From Salinispora tropica CNB-440 (GTDB lineage Bacteria; Actinomycetota; Actinomycetes; Mycobacteriales; Micromonosporaceae): DNA of 64,000 nt. Within the stretch, counting starts at the first letter, position 1. Each line of letters begins with the position of its first letter. This document shows positions 32,419 to 44,000 of the stretch, piece by piece. A program made the position numbers and the translations under genes. The notes beneath the pieces were generated by a model, which worked only from the letters and a program-made list of their open reading frames with translations, did no database searches and was not told where the DNA came from. Location: the NCBI RefSeq assembly GCF_000016425.1, contig NC_009380.1:310001-374000 (forward strand), read 5' to 3'.

Positions 32419-34431
32419 TTACTGGTGTGGTGTTGGGATGTTGTGTTGGGTGAATGTGGGTTCTGTGGTGGTCTTGGTGGTGGTAGTGGTCTCGTCTGCG
32501 GCGTAGAGGCGGATGGAGCCGTTGGTGTTGCGGGTTACGAAGGCGATTTGGTGGCCGTTTGAGTTTTGCCAGGTGAATGCGGTGGGATCGACGGGGTAGG
32601 TTTCTCCGGAGGTGACGGGTCCCCAGGTTGTCCAGGTGGTTGATCCTGCGGCGGTGTGGCGGGTGCGGTAGATATTGCCGTCGGTGGCGCGGATGAAGAC
32701 CCAGGCGCGGCCGGTGGTGGGGCTGAGGATGGTGCTGGGTGATCCGTCCGGGGTGATTGAGTTGTCGCCGATTGTGGTCCAGGTGCCGGGCCAGGTGCCG
32801 TTGATGTTTTGTAGTTGGGTTTGGATGGTGCCGTTGGTGGCGTGACCGACGGCCATTACTCGGTACCCGGGTAGGAGGGTGGTGGTTAGTGAGCCGGTGA
32901 ATTGGGTGTCGCCGAGGTCGGTCCATTCGGTGGTGAGAGTTCCGGCTTGCCAGGTGGCGGTTTGGACTTTGCCGGTGCTGGTGGTGGCGAGGATGGTGGC
33001 GGTGCGGTCAGGGCCGATTTGGGCGATTGGGGTGCCAGTTAGGCCGGTGGCGCCGGTGGAGGTCCAGGGTAGGAGTTCGCCGGTGGTTCCGTCTTGTTGG
33101 CGTGACCAGAGGGTGCCATTGGTGTCGTAGGCGAAGACGGCGAGGCTATCGTCGGAGAGTTGGATCGCGGCGGGGGCGGATTTCATTGCGCCGCCGAGTT
33201 CCAGCCAGGGTTTCCAGTCGGGGGAGGCGGGGGCTTTCTGGGTGAGTCGTTGGATGTCGCTGGTGCTGGTTTGGCTGAAGACGTTTACGTTGTCTTCGGC
33301 GTCCGCGACGAGGGCCGGGGTGCCCACGTGCACGATGTTGGCGGGGGCTGACCATTGGATTGTGGCGAGGGCGTCGGGGTTAGCCCGGCCGTGTCGGATT
33401 TGGCCGATGTTGTCGTTGTAGGCGATTTCCAGGGTGCCGAGGGCTGTTGAGGCTGCTGGGGCCTGCATCGCCGCGATCGGCATGTTCGGCTGCAACGGTA
33501 TCGAAGGAAGCGCGGGGCTGCTGATCGCGCCCTGGTGGCAGGTGTTCGTGGTCGCGAAGATCTCGGGGAAACGCCATCCCCAGCCGGCCTTGTGGAAGAC
33601 GAGCTCCCAGTCGAGCAGGTCTTCTCGGTAGCGGTACTGGTAGAGGTCGCCGTTGTCCAGGACGCCGTAGACGGTGTCACCGCCGGCGGAGAAGATACTG
33701 GTGTAGTAGCCCCAGCCGGAACCGACGTGGAGGTTGTAGCTGATCCATCGCTGCGTCGTCGGGTCGAAGCGATACCGGTAGAGACGATCGTCGGCGGCGC
33801 GGGCGTAGAGGACTCCCGGGGAGGTGGCGAACAGGAGGTTGTACCGGTCCCATCCCGTGTCGATCACTCGGCCGTCGATGGTCCATGTCTTTGACGATTC
33901 GCTGTAGCGGTGCCAGCGAAGCCTTCCGGTGTCGTCGATGGTGTAGAAGTCACCCGACTCGTCAATGGTGATCTTGTTGCGATTTGCTGATTCGGCGTAC
34001 GACCCGAAGCTGGAGCTGATCTGCGGTCCTTGTGCGCCGTCGATCCTTTCCCACCCGAATCCGGTCCACCGGTAGCGGAACATTCCCTCCGATTTGATCC
34101 CGTAGACCCGTCCGTCGGGGCCCCCGAGGACGCGTCCGAACTGTTGCCAGCCGACTCCGATGGTGGTGGCGGCGGTCCACTCTCCGCTGCTGCCGTCGTC
34201 GTATCCCGGGGTTTCGTATTTTCGGTGAGTCAGTGTGCCGCTGCTGGTGGAGTTGAAAAACTGTGCCGCGCCGGTGCAGCTGAACGCATCTTCGGACGCC
34301 TGTGCGGGGTGAGCTCCAGCGGTGACGGTGATGCCGCTGCCGATCAGTGCAATCGCAAGTCCTAAACGGAGTGCGCTGCGCCTGGGGACTGTTCCCCGCC
34401 TGCGAACATGTGTGGGACGGAACATTTTCAA
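32419..34431 (-). CDS. Secreted tachylectin-type beta-propeller protein
   Basis: This 670-residue protein has a signal peptide (ALRLGLAIALIGSGITVTAG, cleavage near AQA). Residues about 75-310 hold several tachylectin-2-like blades (WQQFGRVLGGPDGRVYGI, WDRYNLLFATSPGVLYAR, WGYYTSIFSAGGDTVYGV, each followed by a YRYR-type strand). Residues about 320-660 form a second propeller-like domain with repeated TNGTLW, TNGTIQTQ and DGNIYRTRHT motifs, like PLL-type lectins. Sugar binding outside the cell is likely by family. The 3' half is A/C-rich and Thr-rich in coding sense, unlike the 5' half and neighbours, which suggests a fused or imported domain. It diverges from the giant RHS gene. Confidence 0.82.
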   Translation of the reverse strand: MKMFRPTHVRRRGTVPRRSALRLGLAIALIGSGITVTAGAHPAQASEDAFSCTGAAQFFNSTSSGTLTHRKYETPGYDDGSSGEWTAATTIGVGWQQFGRVLGGPDGRVYGIKSEGMFRYRWTGFGWERIDGAQGPQISSSFGSYAESANRNKITIDESGDFYTIDDTGRLRWHRYSESSKTWTIDGRVIDTGWDRYNLLFATSPGVLYARAADDRLYRYRFDPTTQRWISYNLHVGSGWGYYTSIFSAGGDTVYGVLDNGDLYQYRYREDLLDWELVFHKAGWGWRFPEIFATTNTCHQGAISSPALPSIPLQPNMPIAAMQAPAASTALGTLEIAYNDNIGQIRHGRANPDALATIQWSAPANIVHVGTPALVADAEDNVNVFSQTSTSDIQRLTQKAPASPDWKPWLELGGAMKSAPAAIQLSDDSLAVFAYDTNGTLWSRQQDGTTGELLPWTSTGATGLTGTPIAQIGPDRTATILATTSTGKVQTATWQAGTLTTEWTDLGDTQFTGSLTTTLLPGYRVMAVGHATNGTIQTQLQNINGTWPGTWTTIGDNSITPDGSPSTILSPTTGRAWVFIRATDGNIYRTRHTAAGSTTWTTWGPVTSGETYPVDPTAFTWQNSNGHQIAFVTRNTNGSIRLYAADETTTTTKTTTEPTFTQHNIPTPHQ

Positions 34432-35005
34432 ACCCCTCTCTCAGTGTGTGTGCTGTTTGCCCGGTATGCCGGCATTCTTGGATTGTGTGGAATAAAGTAA
34501 TAGGTCTTTGTAGCTGGGAGGCACTGCGGGCCCTGCTTGTTTGGCCGTGCTGGATGGTAGTCGATCGGGGCTGCACCGTGCCCCCTCATTGCCGTCCCGT
34601 CAGGAGGTGCGCCTGCCCGGTTGAGTGGGTCGGATGGCGCCTTGACAATGGCCTGCGTTGCTGGGATTGTACGGCGGCGAGTCGAGATGGGACGGTGACG
34701 GAGAGTAGCAGTGGACAGTCGAAGAAGCGGGTTTTCTAATGGGAAGTTCACAATGGCTGATCGCCTTTAACGGCCGCTGTGGGTGTGCACACTGTCCCTG
34801 CGTTTGAGGCTGTTCTCGCGCTGGCTTGACGTTTGTCTGTCGCGTGTCGCCCGGCGCACTTATGTGCTGGCAATTTCTGGATTTATGCGTTGTTCGGCTA
34901 TTTTCAGAAATGCACTAACACTGCGGAACCGTTCGAGGTCGAGTCGCTCGAGGCTGATCCGCAGTCTTCCTGCTGTCAATTGATCCATCAGCCCAGGGGT
35001 TGACG
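34432..35005. other. 574-bp divergent regulatory gap between lectin and RHS genes
   Basis: No supported gene. The segment 34740-34990 is AT-richer than its surroundings, with GTGTGCACAC (34781-34790) as a small palindrome and a TTGACG near 34826 that could be a -35, but no well-spaced -10 is evident. It probably holds the promoters of both divergent secreted-protein genes. Confidence 0.4.
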
Positions 35006-38000
35006 ATGTCCTTTGGTCCTCGACGTACGTTCGACCGGTCGGCACAGCCGTCGAGGCGTGCTCCGCTGCTGCGCACGGGCACGGTGCGTTCTCTCGTCGC
35101 TGCTGCCATGGTTGGCGTACTCGCTCTCGGTTTGGGCGGCGGCGGGGTGAGTGGTCTGTCGCCGCTGCCCGTTGCAGGAGACGAGGCCGGGCGCAGGGCA
35201 GCGGCTGGGGCGCCTGCCCAGAAGTGGAGTTCGGCGGCGACCGGAAGCGACCACGTTGCCCGGGGCCGGGTCAATCGGGAGCTGCCGACCACACAGCGCG
35301 GCCGCCACCCGCTGCATCGCTTGGCGCAGGAGCCGAAGTCAGTCGTCAACAAGGCCAGCGTGGAGCAGCCGCCGGCGGGTGAGGCAAAGGGCTTCGACCA
35401 GAAGACCAGTCGCGAGCAGCCGGCCGAGCGTGACGCCAACCAGCGGGTCTACCACAACGCCGATGGCACCCAGACCGTCGAATTCTCGTCCGCGCCGATC
35501 AACTACCAGACGTCAGACGGTAACTGGGCACCGATTGACAGCAGTCTGGTGCCCAGCAGTGACGGTGGTTGGCAGAACGCGGCGGACGCGACCCAGGTCC
35601 GACTGGCTCCTCGGTCTGACGCGGGCGATCTCGTCCGGTTGATCTTCGACGAGGACATCGAGTTCGGCTACAGCGTCGCCGACGCCGCCGGGACGGTCGG
35701 GCAGGTCACTGGTGACGCGATTGTCTATCCCGGTGTTCGACCGGAGATGGATCTGCGCTTGGAACCGCGTCCCGGCGGGGTCAAGGAAACTCTCGTTCTG
35801 CACTCCGCCACCGCTCCGACCTCGTATCTCTTTCCGCTTCACCTACGCGACCTGACCGCCCGGCTCGTTGACGGGCAGGTCGTACTGACCGACAAAGCCG
35901 GCGTGCAACGGGGGGTCATTCCGCCCGGGTACATGGTGGATGCCGGTGAGGGCGATCGCGGGCCTGCCACCTCCACCGGCGTGCGCTACGAACTCGTCAA
36001 CGTTGACGATCAACCCGCGCTGCGACTGACGCTGGACTCGGCGTGGTTGAGCGATCCGGATCGTCGGTTCCCGGTCGAGGTTGACCCGACGGTGGGTCCG
36101 CCGGTGACCAGCGAGGGCGCGGACAGCAGCATGTACGTGCACGGCAGCAGCTCCACCTCTGGAGGCCAGGAGCTGCTGGTGGGACGCGCCAGTGGGTCCA
36201 ACGCGGCGGCGTACCTCACGTTCAACGGGCTGGTTGACCAGCTACGTGATCAAACTATCCACGGGGCCGCCCTGTCCGTGGTCAACTACGACGCGGCCTC
36301 CTGCAAGCCACGGAAGATCACTGTCCACCCGGTCACCGAGTCGTGGACCGCGGGCACCGGCCACTCGTACCCCGGTCCGTCGGTGGGTAGCTCACTCGCC
36401 AGCCGCTCGTTCGCGCATGGCTACATCGGCCTGGGGCAGTCCCAGTCGGCGTGCCCGGCGGCCAACGAGATGTTCGACCTTGGTACGGCCGGGCGGGACC
36501 TGGTACAGCGGTGGGTGAACGGTGAACAGGCCAACAACGGTCTGTCGTTGCGGGCCCCGACGACTGACTCCTCGGCTTGGAAGCGGCTTGCCGGTACCGG
36601 TACCGCCAACGCGCCAACGCTGTACATCACCCACTCGCCCTACAACGCCGAGTACGCGATCCCGAACCCGACCCCGGAGCCGCCCGTCCTGCGTAACCAG
36701 GACGGCAACGTGCAGGTGACCGTCACCAACCGGGGCTCCGAGGACTGGACGCCCGCGAACTACTACCTCGCCTACCGGGTCTACAACGCCCAGACGGGAG
36801 AGGCCGTTACCCAGCAGCGGTCGGCAAGCCTGCCGTCGACCCTCGCCCGCGGCGCCACGGTCACCCTCGACGCCTCGGTGAAACGGCTGGAACCGGCAAC
36901 GTACTTCCTCGACTTCACCATGGTGCGTACCGGCGGCGCCGTCTTCACCGATCACCAGGTCCCGCCGGGCCGGATCGTGCTCCAGGTCTTCGACGTGCCA
37001 CCGGTGGTGCAGGAGCTGTACCCACCGAACGGGTACCAGGCCCCCACCCTGAACCCGCTGCTGTGGGCGCAAGCCGTGGACACCGACGCCCCGCCCGGGG
37101 CAACTCTCAGCTTCAAGTTCGAGGTCTGTGATCGTACCGACGACGGCGGGGAAACCAATTGCACGGACTCCGGCTACCTCGACGAACACGCGTGGGTGAT
37201 CCCGGACGGTCGCCTGTCCTGGGGCGAGTCCTACCTGTGGCGTGCCTACGTCAGGGACGGCGCCAACGAGGTGCGCTCCCCCGACTCGGTGTTACTTACC
37301 TCCGTGCCCCAACCGGACGTGCTCTCCCGGATCGCCAGATCGCCAGACGCCGAACGGGGGCGTGATTTCGACACCCAGGTCGGCAACGTCAGTACCTCGG
37401 CGATCGACGTCACGGCCATGACCGTTGGGCCGGAGCTGAATCTGCTCCGCACGTACAACAGCCTCGACCCGCGTCCGTCCGCGGTCTTCGGCGCCGGCTG
37501 GTCCAGTCGGTACGACATGAAGCTGACGCCGGACGATGACGGCTCCGGCAACGTGGTGATCCGTTACCCGGACGGGCAGGAGGTACGGTTCGGGCGGAAC
37601 TCCGACGGGACGTACGTCGCGCCGTCGGGTCGGGTGGCCCGGCTGACCCTCGATGACACGGGCTGGAAGCTGCGCGACCGCTCCGGCACCACCTACGAGT
37701 TTTCCCTGACCGGCAAGTTGGTCAGGATCACTGACAAGATGGCCCGGTCGGTCAAGCTGGTGTACGACGTCTTCTCCGGCAAGTTGGCACGGGCGCAGGT
37801 CGCGAACAGCTTTACCAACACCGCGGGCCGAGCGCTCCACTTCTCGTGGACCGACGACCATATCACCGCCGTCAAGACCGACGCGATTGACGGCGCCCCG
37901 CTGACCTGGACCTACTCCTACAGCGGCGATCTGCTCACCAAGGTGTGCTCGCCGACGGACGCCTGCACCAGCTACGAGTACGCGGAGGGCTCGCACTACC

Positions 38001-41000
38001 GTACCGCCGTGCTCGATGCCCGCCCGGACTCGTACTACCGACTCGGGGAGAGTGAGGGCACCGCGGCGGCCAGCGACGTCGCGATTAACCTGGGCAAGGA
38101 CTCCGCCACCTATCACCACGTGACCCTTGCCCAACCTGGTGTGATCGAGGGCGTCGGTGACACCGCGGCCTCCTTCAACGGCGCCTCCTCCCATGTGGAG
38201 CTCCCCAAGGGCCTGGTGAAAAAGAGTCGTGACACCGCTGTCGAGCTCTGGTTCAAGGTCGGCAAGACCCAGACCGGTGGCCCGCTGATCGGCTACCAGG
38301 ACAAGGCCCTCGACTCCGCTGCCACCAACGGGGTGCCGATCCTCTACACCGGCATCGACGGCCGCCTGCGTGGTCAGCTCGCCGGAGGCACCATCGCACC
38401 GATTTCCTCCACCGTTCCTGTCAACGACGGCAAGTGGCACCACGTCGTACTGTCCGCCATGGGCAACGTCCAGACCATGTATCTGGACGGCGTCAAGGTC
38501 GGCGAGCGGACCGGGCAGACCATCGAACACTCGCTGCTGACGTTCAACCAGGTCGGTGCCGCTTCGGCTACGACGCCCGGCTCGTGGCCGGGCTGGGGGT
38601 GGACGGCTCGGCGGTACTTCGCCGGCACGATCGACGAGGTCGCCGTCTACTCGCATCCCATTGGCCCGAAGACCGCCGCGGCACACTTCGAGTACGCGAA
38701 GCCCGCCGCACAGCAGCTCACCAAGATCACGCTGCCCAGCGGTAAGGTCGCCAGCGAGGTTGTCTACGACACCGCCACCGACCGGGTCAAGGAATACACC
38801 GACGAGAACGGTGGTACATGGAAGATCGGTCAGCCGGCCATCTACGGCGGCGACGACGATCTCCGCCGGAGTGTCCAGCTCCTGGACCCGGCCAACCGTC
38901 CGCACCTCTACGAGTATGACGCGCTGACCGGGCAGATGTTGCGCTCCGGCATTCCGCTCGGCCTGGAAACCCGGCGGGAGGACCAGCCGGGTGAGCCAAC
39001 TCCGTCGCCGGGTCCTCCGCCCGGTGAGACGTGCACGGAACCGGACCCTATCGACCCTGCCTTCTGCACCATCATTCCGGACGACTCCGGTGGGCCGGTC
39101 TTCGTCGAGCATCCGCTCGACGGCATGGCGATCCGCAGCTACTCGTACGACGAAAAGGGCTACCAGACCAAGGTCACCAACGAAAACGGTGACTCGGTGG
39201 AGATGACCTACGACAGCAAGGGTCGCCTGACGACCCGTAAGAACTGCCGTACCACCTCTGAGTGCCATACCCGCTACTTCACCTACTCCGCCACCATCAC
39301 CGACCGGCTGGACCCGCGGGTGGACCTGGTCGTCGAGTCGAGGGACAGCCGGTCGAGCAGCCCCACCGACAATCAGTACCGCACCACCTTCGAATACGCG
39401 ATAGACGGTCAGCTAACCCGGCAGACCAACCCGGACGGAAGCACCGTCAGGCACACGTACACCTTCGGTGCCGAAGTCGCCGTTGGCGGCGGGAATCCAC
39501 CGGCCGGCCTGATCAAGACCAGTACCGACGCCCGTGGCAAGGTCACCCGCTTCGTCTACTACAGCAACGGAGACCTTGCCCGGGTCACCGAGCCAGGCGG
39601 TCTGGTCAGCGAGTACACCTATGACACACTCGGCCGGCAACTCACCGAGAAGATTGTCTCGGACTCCCACCCCGAGGGTGTCACCACCACCTTCACCTAC
39701 GACGATCACTCCCGGGTCAAGACCGTCACTGGCCCGGTAGTCACCGAGGAGATCTCCGGTGCGGAGCATCAGGCGCGCACCACCAACGAGTACGACGCGG
39801 ACGGCAACGTCACCGAGGTAACCGTCGCCGACCTGCTCGGCGAGGATCCGGAGCGAATCGTCACCACCGAGTACGACGAGTACAACCGCCCGGTGCGGAT
39901 GATCGACGCTGAAGGCAACGAGGAGAGCTACGAGTACGACCGGTTCGGCAACCGGACATCCATGGTGGATGCCAACGACAACCGGTACGACTGGGCGTAC
40001 ACGGCTCAGAACAAGGTCGCCGAGGTGCGGTTGCGCGGCTGGCGCAGCGACCCGGATGGCATACCCGCCCCGGACACCGGCGACTATCTGGTGTTGCACG
40101 CCTACTCGTACGACCACGCGGGTCGACTCGCCAGCGACACCGACGCGATGGGTCGTCGCCTGGAGTACACGTACTACCGGGACGACCGCCTGCACGCCAT
40201 CACGATGAAGGACTTCCGGGACCAGGACGGAACCACGCGTGACTATGTGGTCGAGGAACGCCAGTACGACGCGGCCGGCAACCTCACCCTCAAGAAGGAA
40301 GCTAACGGCACCCGGACGAGCGAGTTCATGTACGACCGGGCGGGCAAGCTCCTCACCAGCGTTCTGGATCCGACCGGGCTGACCCGGACCGAGACCATGG
40401 CGTACGACCTCAACGGCAACGTGACGCGGACGACCCGCAGCGGCAAGGCCTCCAATGTGCCGTGGGTCGTGCCGGTTGTCACGGAAACCGTTGACTACAC
40501 CTACGACGATGATGGCAACCTGCTGACCGAGAAGGTGACGGCAGGCAGCGAGACCCGGACGACCAGCTACACGTATGACCAGCGGGGCTTGCGACTGAGC
40601 GCCACCGACCCCCGGGGCAACGTGAGCGGTGCTGACAAGGCCGCCTTCACCACCACCTACGAATACGACGAACTCGGCCGGCAGGTCAGCTCGACCGGCC
40701 CGGCGGCGGCGGCGGAGAGCGACGGCGGCGAGCCCGTCACGACCCGCGCCGAGGTCGCGTTCAGCTATAACACCTTCGGCGAGCAGGTCGCCGCGCGTGA
40801 CCCACGCGGGCAGATCTCCCACGTCGAGTACGACAAACTCGGCCGTCCGGTGCGCACCCTAGCCCCGGCCTACCTGCCGCCGGGAGTCTCCGAGCAGATC
40901 ATCCCGGAAACCCGACAGAGCTACGACGGGCTGGGCAACGTTGTCGAGGCAATCCGTCCGAGTGGCACCACCAAGTTCACCTACGACCAGCTCAACCGTC

Positions 41001-44000
41001 TTGTCGCCCGGGACGATCCGGCATCGACCAACGATGACCGGGCGGTGACCCACTACACGTACACCCGCGTCGGCGAAGTGCTGTCGGTCACCGACCCGAC
41101 CGGTGCTCGGATCGAATCCACCTACGATGATCTGGACCGCCAGATCACGCAGACCCGCGTGGAACGGCAACCGACGCCCCGGAACCTCGTCACCCAGATG
41201 GCCTACGACGACTACGGCAATCTGACCTCGGTCGTGTCGCCGTCGGGTGCGACGACGGTCAACGCCTACGACAGCGTGGGCGACATGATCCGGACCACCG
41301 CGCCTACTGGCGAGTCGATGGTCTTCGGCTACGACTACGCGGGCCGGCAGATCCGCGCCTCCGACGGACTGGGCCGCACCGTCAGTATCGAGTACGACCG
41401 GTTTGGCGACCGCGCCAGCGATGCCAGCCTGGACGCGGACGGGACACTGCTTCGCCGCCAGACGTACGAATACGACGAGGCAAGCAACATGATCTCGTCA
41501 ACGGATCCGTACGGCACCGTCACCCGGTACGAGTACGACGCGTTGAGCCGGCTACGCAAACAGATCGAACCGGTGACCGACAAAAAGTCGATCACCACCA
41601 CCTTCGGCTACGACGTCGCCGGCAACCGGACCCGCTACACCGACGGCCGGGGTAACTCGACCACCTACACGTACAACACGCTCGGCCTGCCGGAGTCGAC
41701 GATCGAACCGGCGACGACCGCCCACCCGGCGGTGGCCGACCGCACCTGGACTGTCGGCTACGACGCCGAAGGTCAGGCGGTCCGGTTGAGCGCACCGGGC
41801 GACGTCAGCCGGCAGCGGACCTACGACGCCGGCGGCCGGCTCACCGCCGAGACCGGATCAGGTGGCGACACCGCGACCACCGCGCGGGAACTCAGCTACG
41901 ACCTGGTGGGACGGCCCACCAGCGTGAGCGCCCCGGGCGGTGCCAATAGCTATACCTACAACGACCAGGGGGCGCTGCTCTCCACCGCCGGCCCGTCCGG
42001 CACCGCCAGCTTCACCTACGACGACGACGGTCGGATGACGACCCGGACTGACTTGACCGGGACATCCGCCTTCGACTACGTCAAGGGTCGGCTCGACACG
42101 ATCACCGACTCGATCACCGGCCAGGCACAGCGGCTGAGCTACGACGCCGCCGGCGAGGTGGAGACGGTCGATTACGGCGGCGGCCGGATTCGCACCTTCG
42201 GGTACGACGACTTTGGTCGGGTCGCCAGCGACACTGTGCAGAACAGCGCCGGCTCCACCGTCGCCTCAGTGACCTACGGCTTCGACCTGAACGGTCACCT
42301 GACCGGGAAGAAGACCACGGGCACCGCGGGCGCGGGCGACAACTCCTACACGTACGACAAGGCGGGCCGGCTCACCTCGTGGACCAACCCGGAGGGCACG
42401 GTCGCGTACGAGTGGGACGACAGCGGTAACCGGATCAGCGCCGGGTCGAAGACCGCTACGTTCGACGAGCGAAACCGTCTGCTCTCCGATGGCGACTACA
42501 CCTATGCCTACACCGCCCGCGGCACCCTGAGCACCCGGACCAGCTCCGGCCTGTCCGAGCAGTACTCGTTCGACGCGTTCGACCGGCTCACCGAGGCCGA
42601 CGAGCAGACCTACACCTACGACGGCCTGGACCGGGTGACCTCCCGTACCGGGACGACCTTCACCTACGCCGGCTTCGGGGATGAGGTGGTCCACGACGGG
42701 GTGGAGTACTTCGCTCGCGGACCGGGCGGAGAACTGCTCGCCACCGGCCAGGGCAACAACGAACGGCTGTCCCTGACCGACGTGCACGGCGATGTCGTGG
42801 CCGCCTTCGACCCGGCCAACACCGAGCTCGCCGCACTCAACGACTCGACTGCCTACGACCCGTTCGGTCAAAAGATCGACAGCGTCGGCGACACCGGCAA
42901 CCTGGGCTTCCAGGGTGACTGGACCGATCCAGACACCGGCCAGGTCGACATGGGTGCCCGCTGGTACGACCCCGGTACCGGTTCGTTCACCTCGCGGGAC
43001 AGCGTCACCTACGCCGCTGGGGATTCGATTCTGGCCAACCGGTACGGCTACGGTGCTGGCGCCCCACTCGACTTCTACGACCCCGACGGCCACTGGCCCA
43101 GCTTTGTCAAGAAAGCAAGTAGCTGGGTATCCAACAAGTGGAAGTCCGCCAAGGAGGCTGTGGGCCGGACGTGGAATTCTGCAAAGAGCTGGGGGTCCAG
43201 GCTGTGGGAGAATGCACGCACCTGGGTTACGAATCAGTACAACCGTGTGAAATCAGCCCTTACCGCAGCGAAGACCTGGGTTAGCGATAAGATCCACGCG
43301 GTTAAGAACAAGGCGAGAGAGGGCTACGCGGCCTACCAGGACGGCAAGCTCGGCGACTGGGCGAAGGAACAGGCCAGGGCCGCCGCACATGAAGTCAAGG
43401 CCAAGGTTACGCGGGCAGCCAAGGCAGCGCAGGAAAAGCTGGTCAAATTCACCAAACTGCCGGTTGTTCAAGCGCTGACAAAACCTCTGATCGCAGCAAA
43501 AGAACTGGTTTCTGCCGGCGTCAAAGTCGCGGCCAGTGTCGTCTCGGTCACCGCCCAGGCCATCAAGGACCCGGAAAAGTTCCGAGAGAAGCTCCTGAAC
43601 GCGGCAGCGGAGAAAGTAGCGCCGCTGGTCGAGGGCGTAACTGACGTATGGGACAAGTCAACCCAGTTCGTCGAGGACCATGCCGCCGAGATCGCCGGCA
43701 TCGCGGCCGGCGTCGCAGTCGGTGTTGGCTGCGGTATGGCGATCGGCTGGACCGGCGTCGGTGCGGTGGCGTGTGGTGCCCTCGCGGGTGCGGTCGGCTC
43801 GGCCGTCACCGGCAGCGTGATCGGAAAGCGCGGCTCGGACCTGCTCGGCGAGGTGGCGACGGGTGCTGCGTTCGGTGCGGTCGGCGGCGCCCTCGGCCCC
43901 ATCGCCGGCCGAGCGATCGGCGCCGGAGTCCGCGCCCTCGGCGGCGGCCTGCGGGCGGCCGGCAACGTCGGCGGAAATCTCCTGGCTTCTGGCGGCAGAG

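Noticed and set aside
37292..39268. A 658-codon minus-strand frame inside the RHS gene
   Set aside because: It has the composition of a reverse complement of coding sequence and no recognisable domain. The plus-strand RHS frame is continuous.
38750..42900. Possible CRISPR-like or tandem DNA repeats
   Set aside because: The repetition is at protein level (YD/RHS repeats) with varied DNA and no fixed spacer length.
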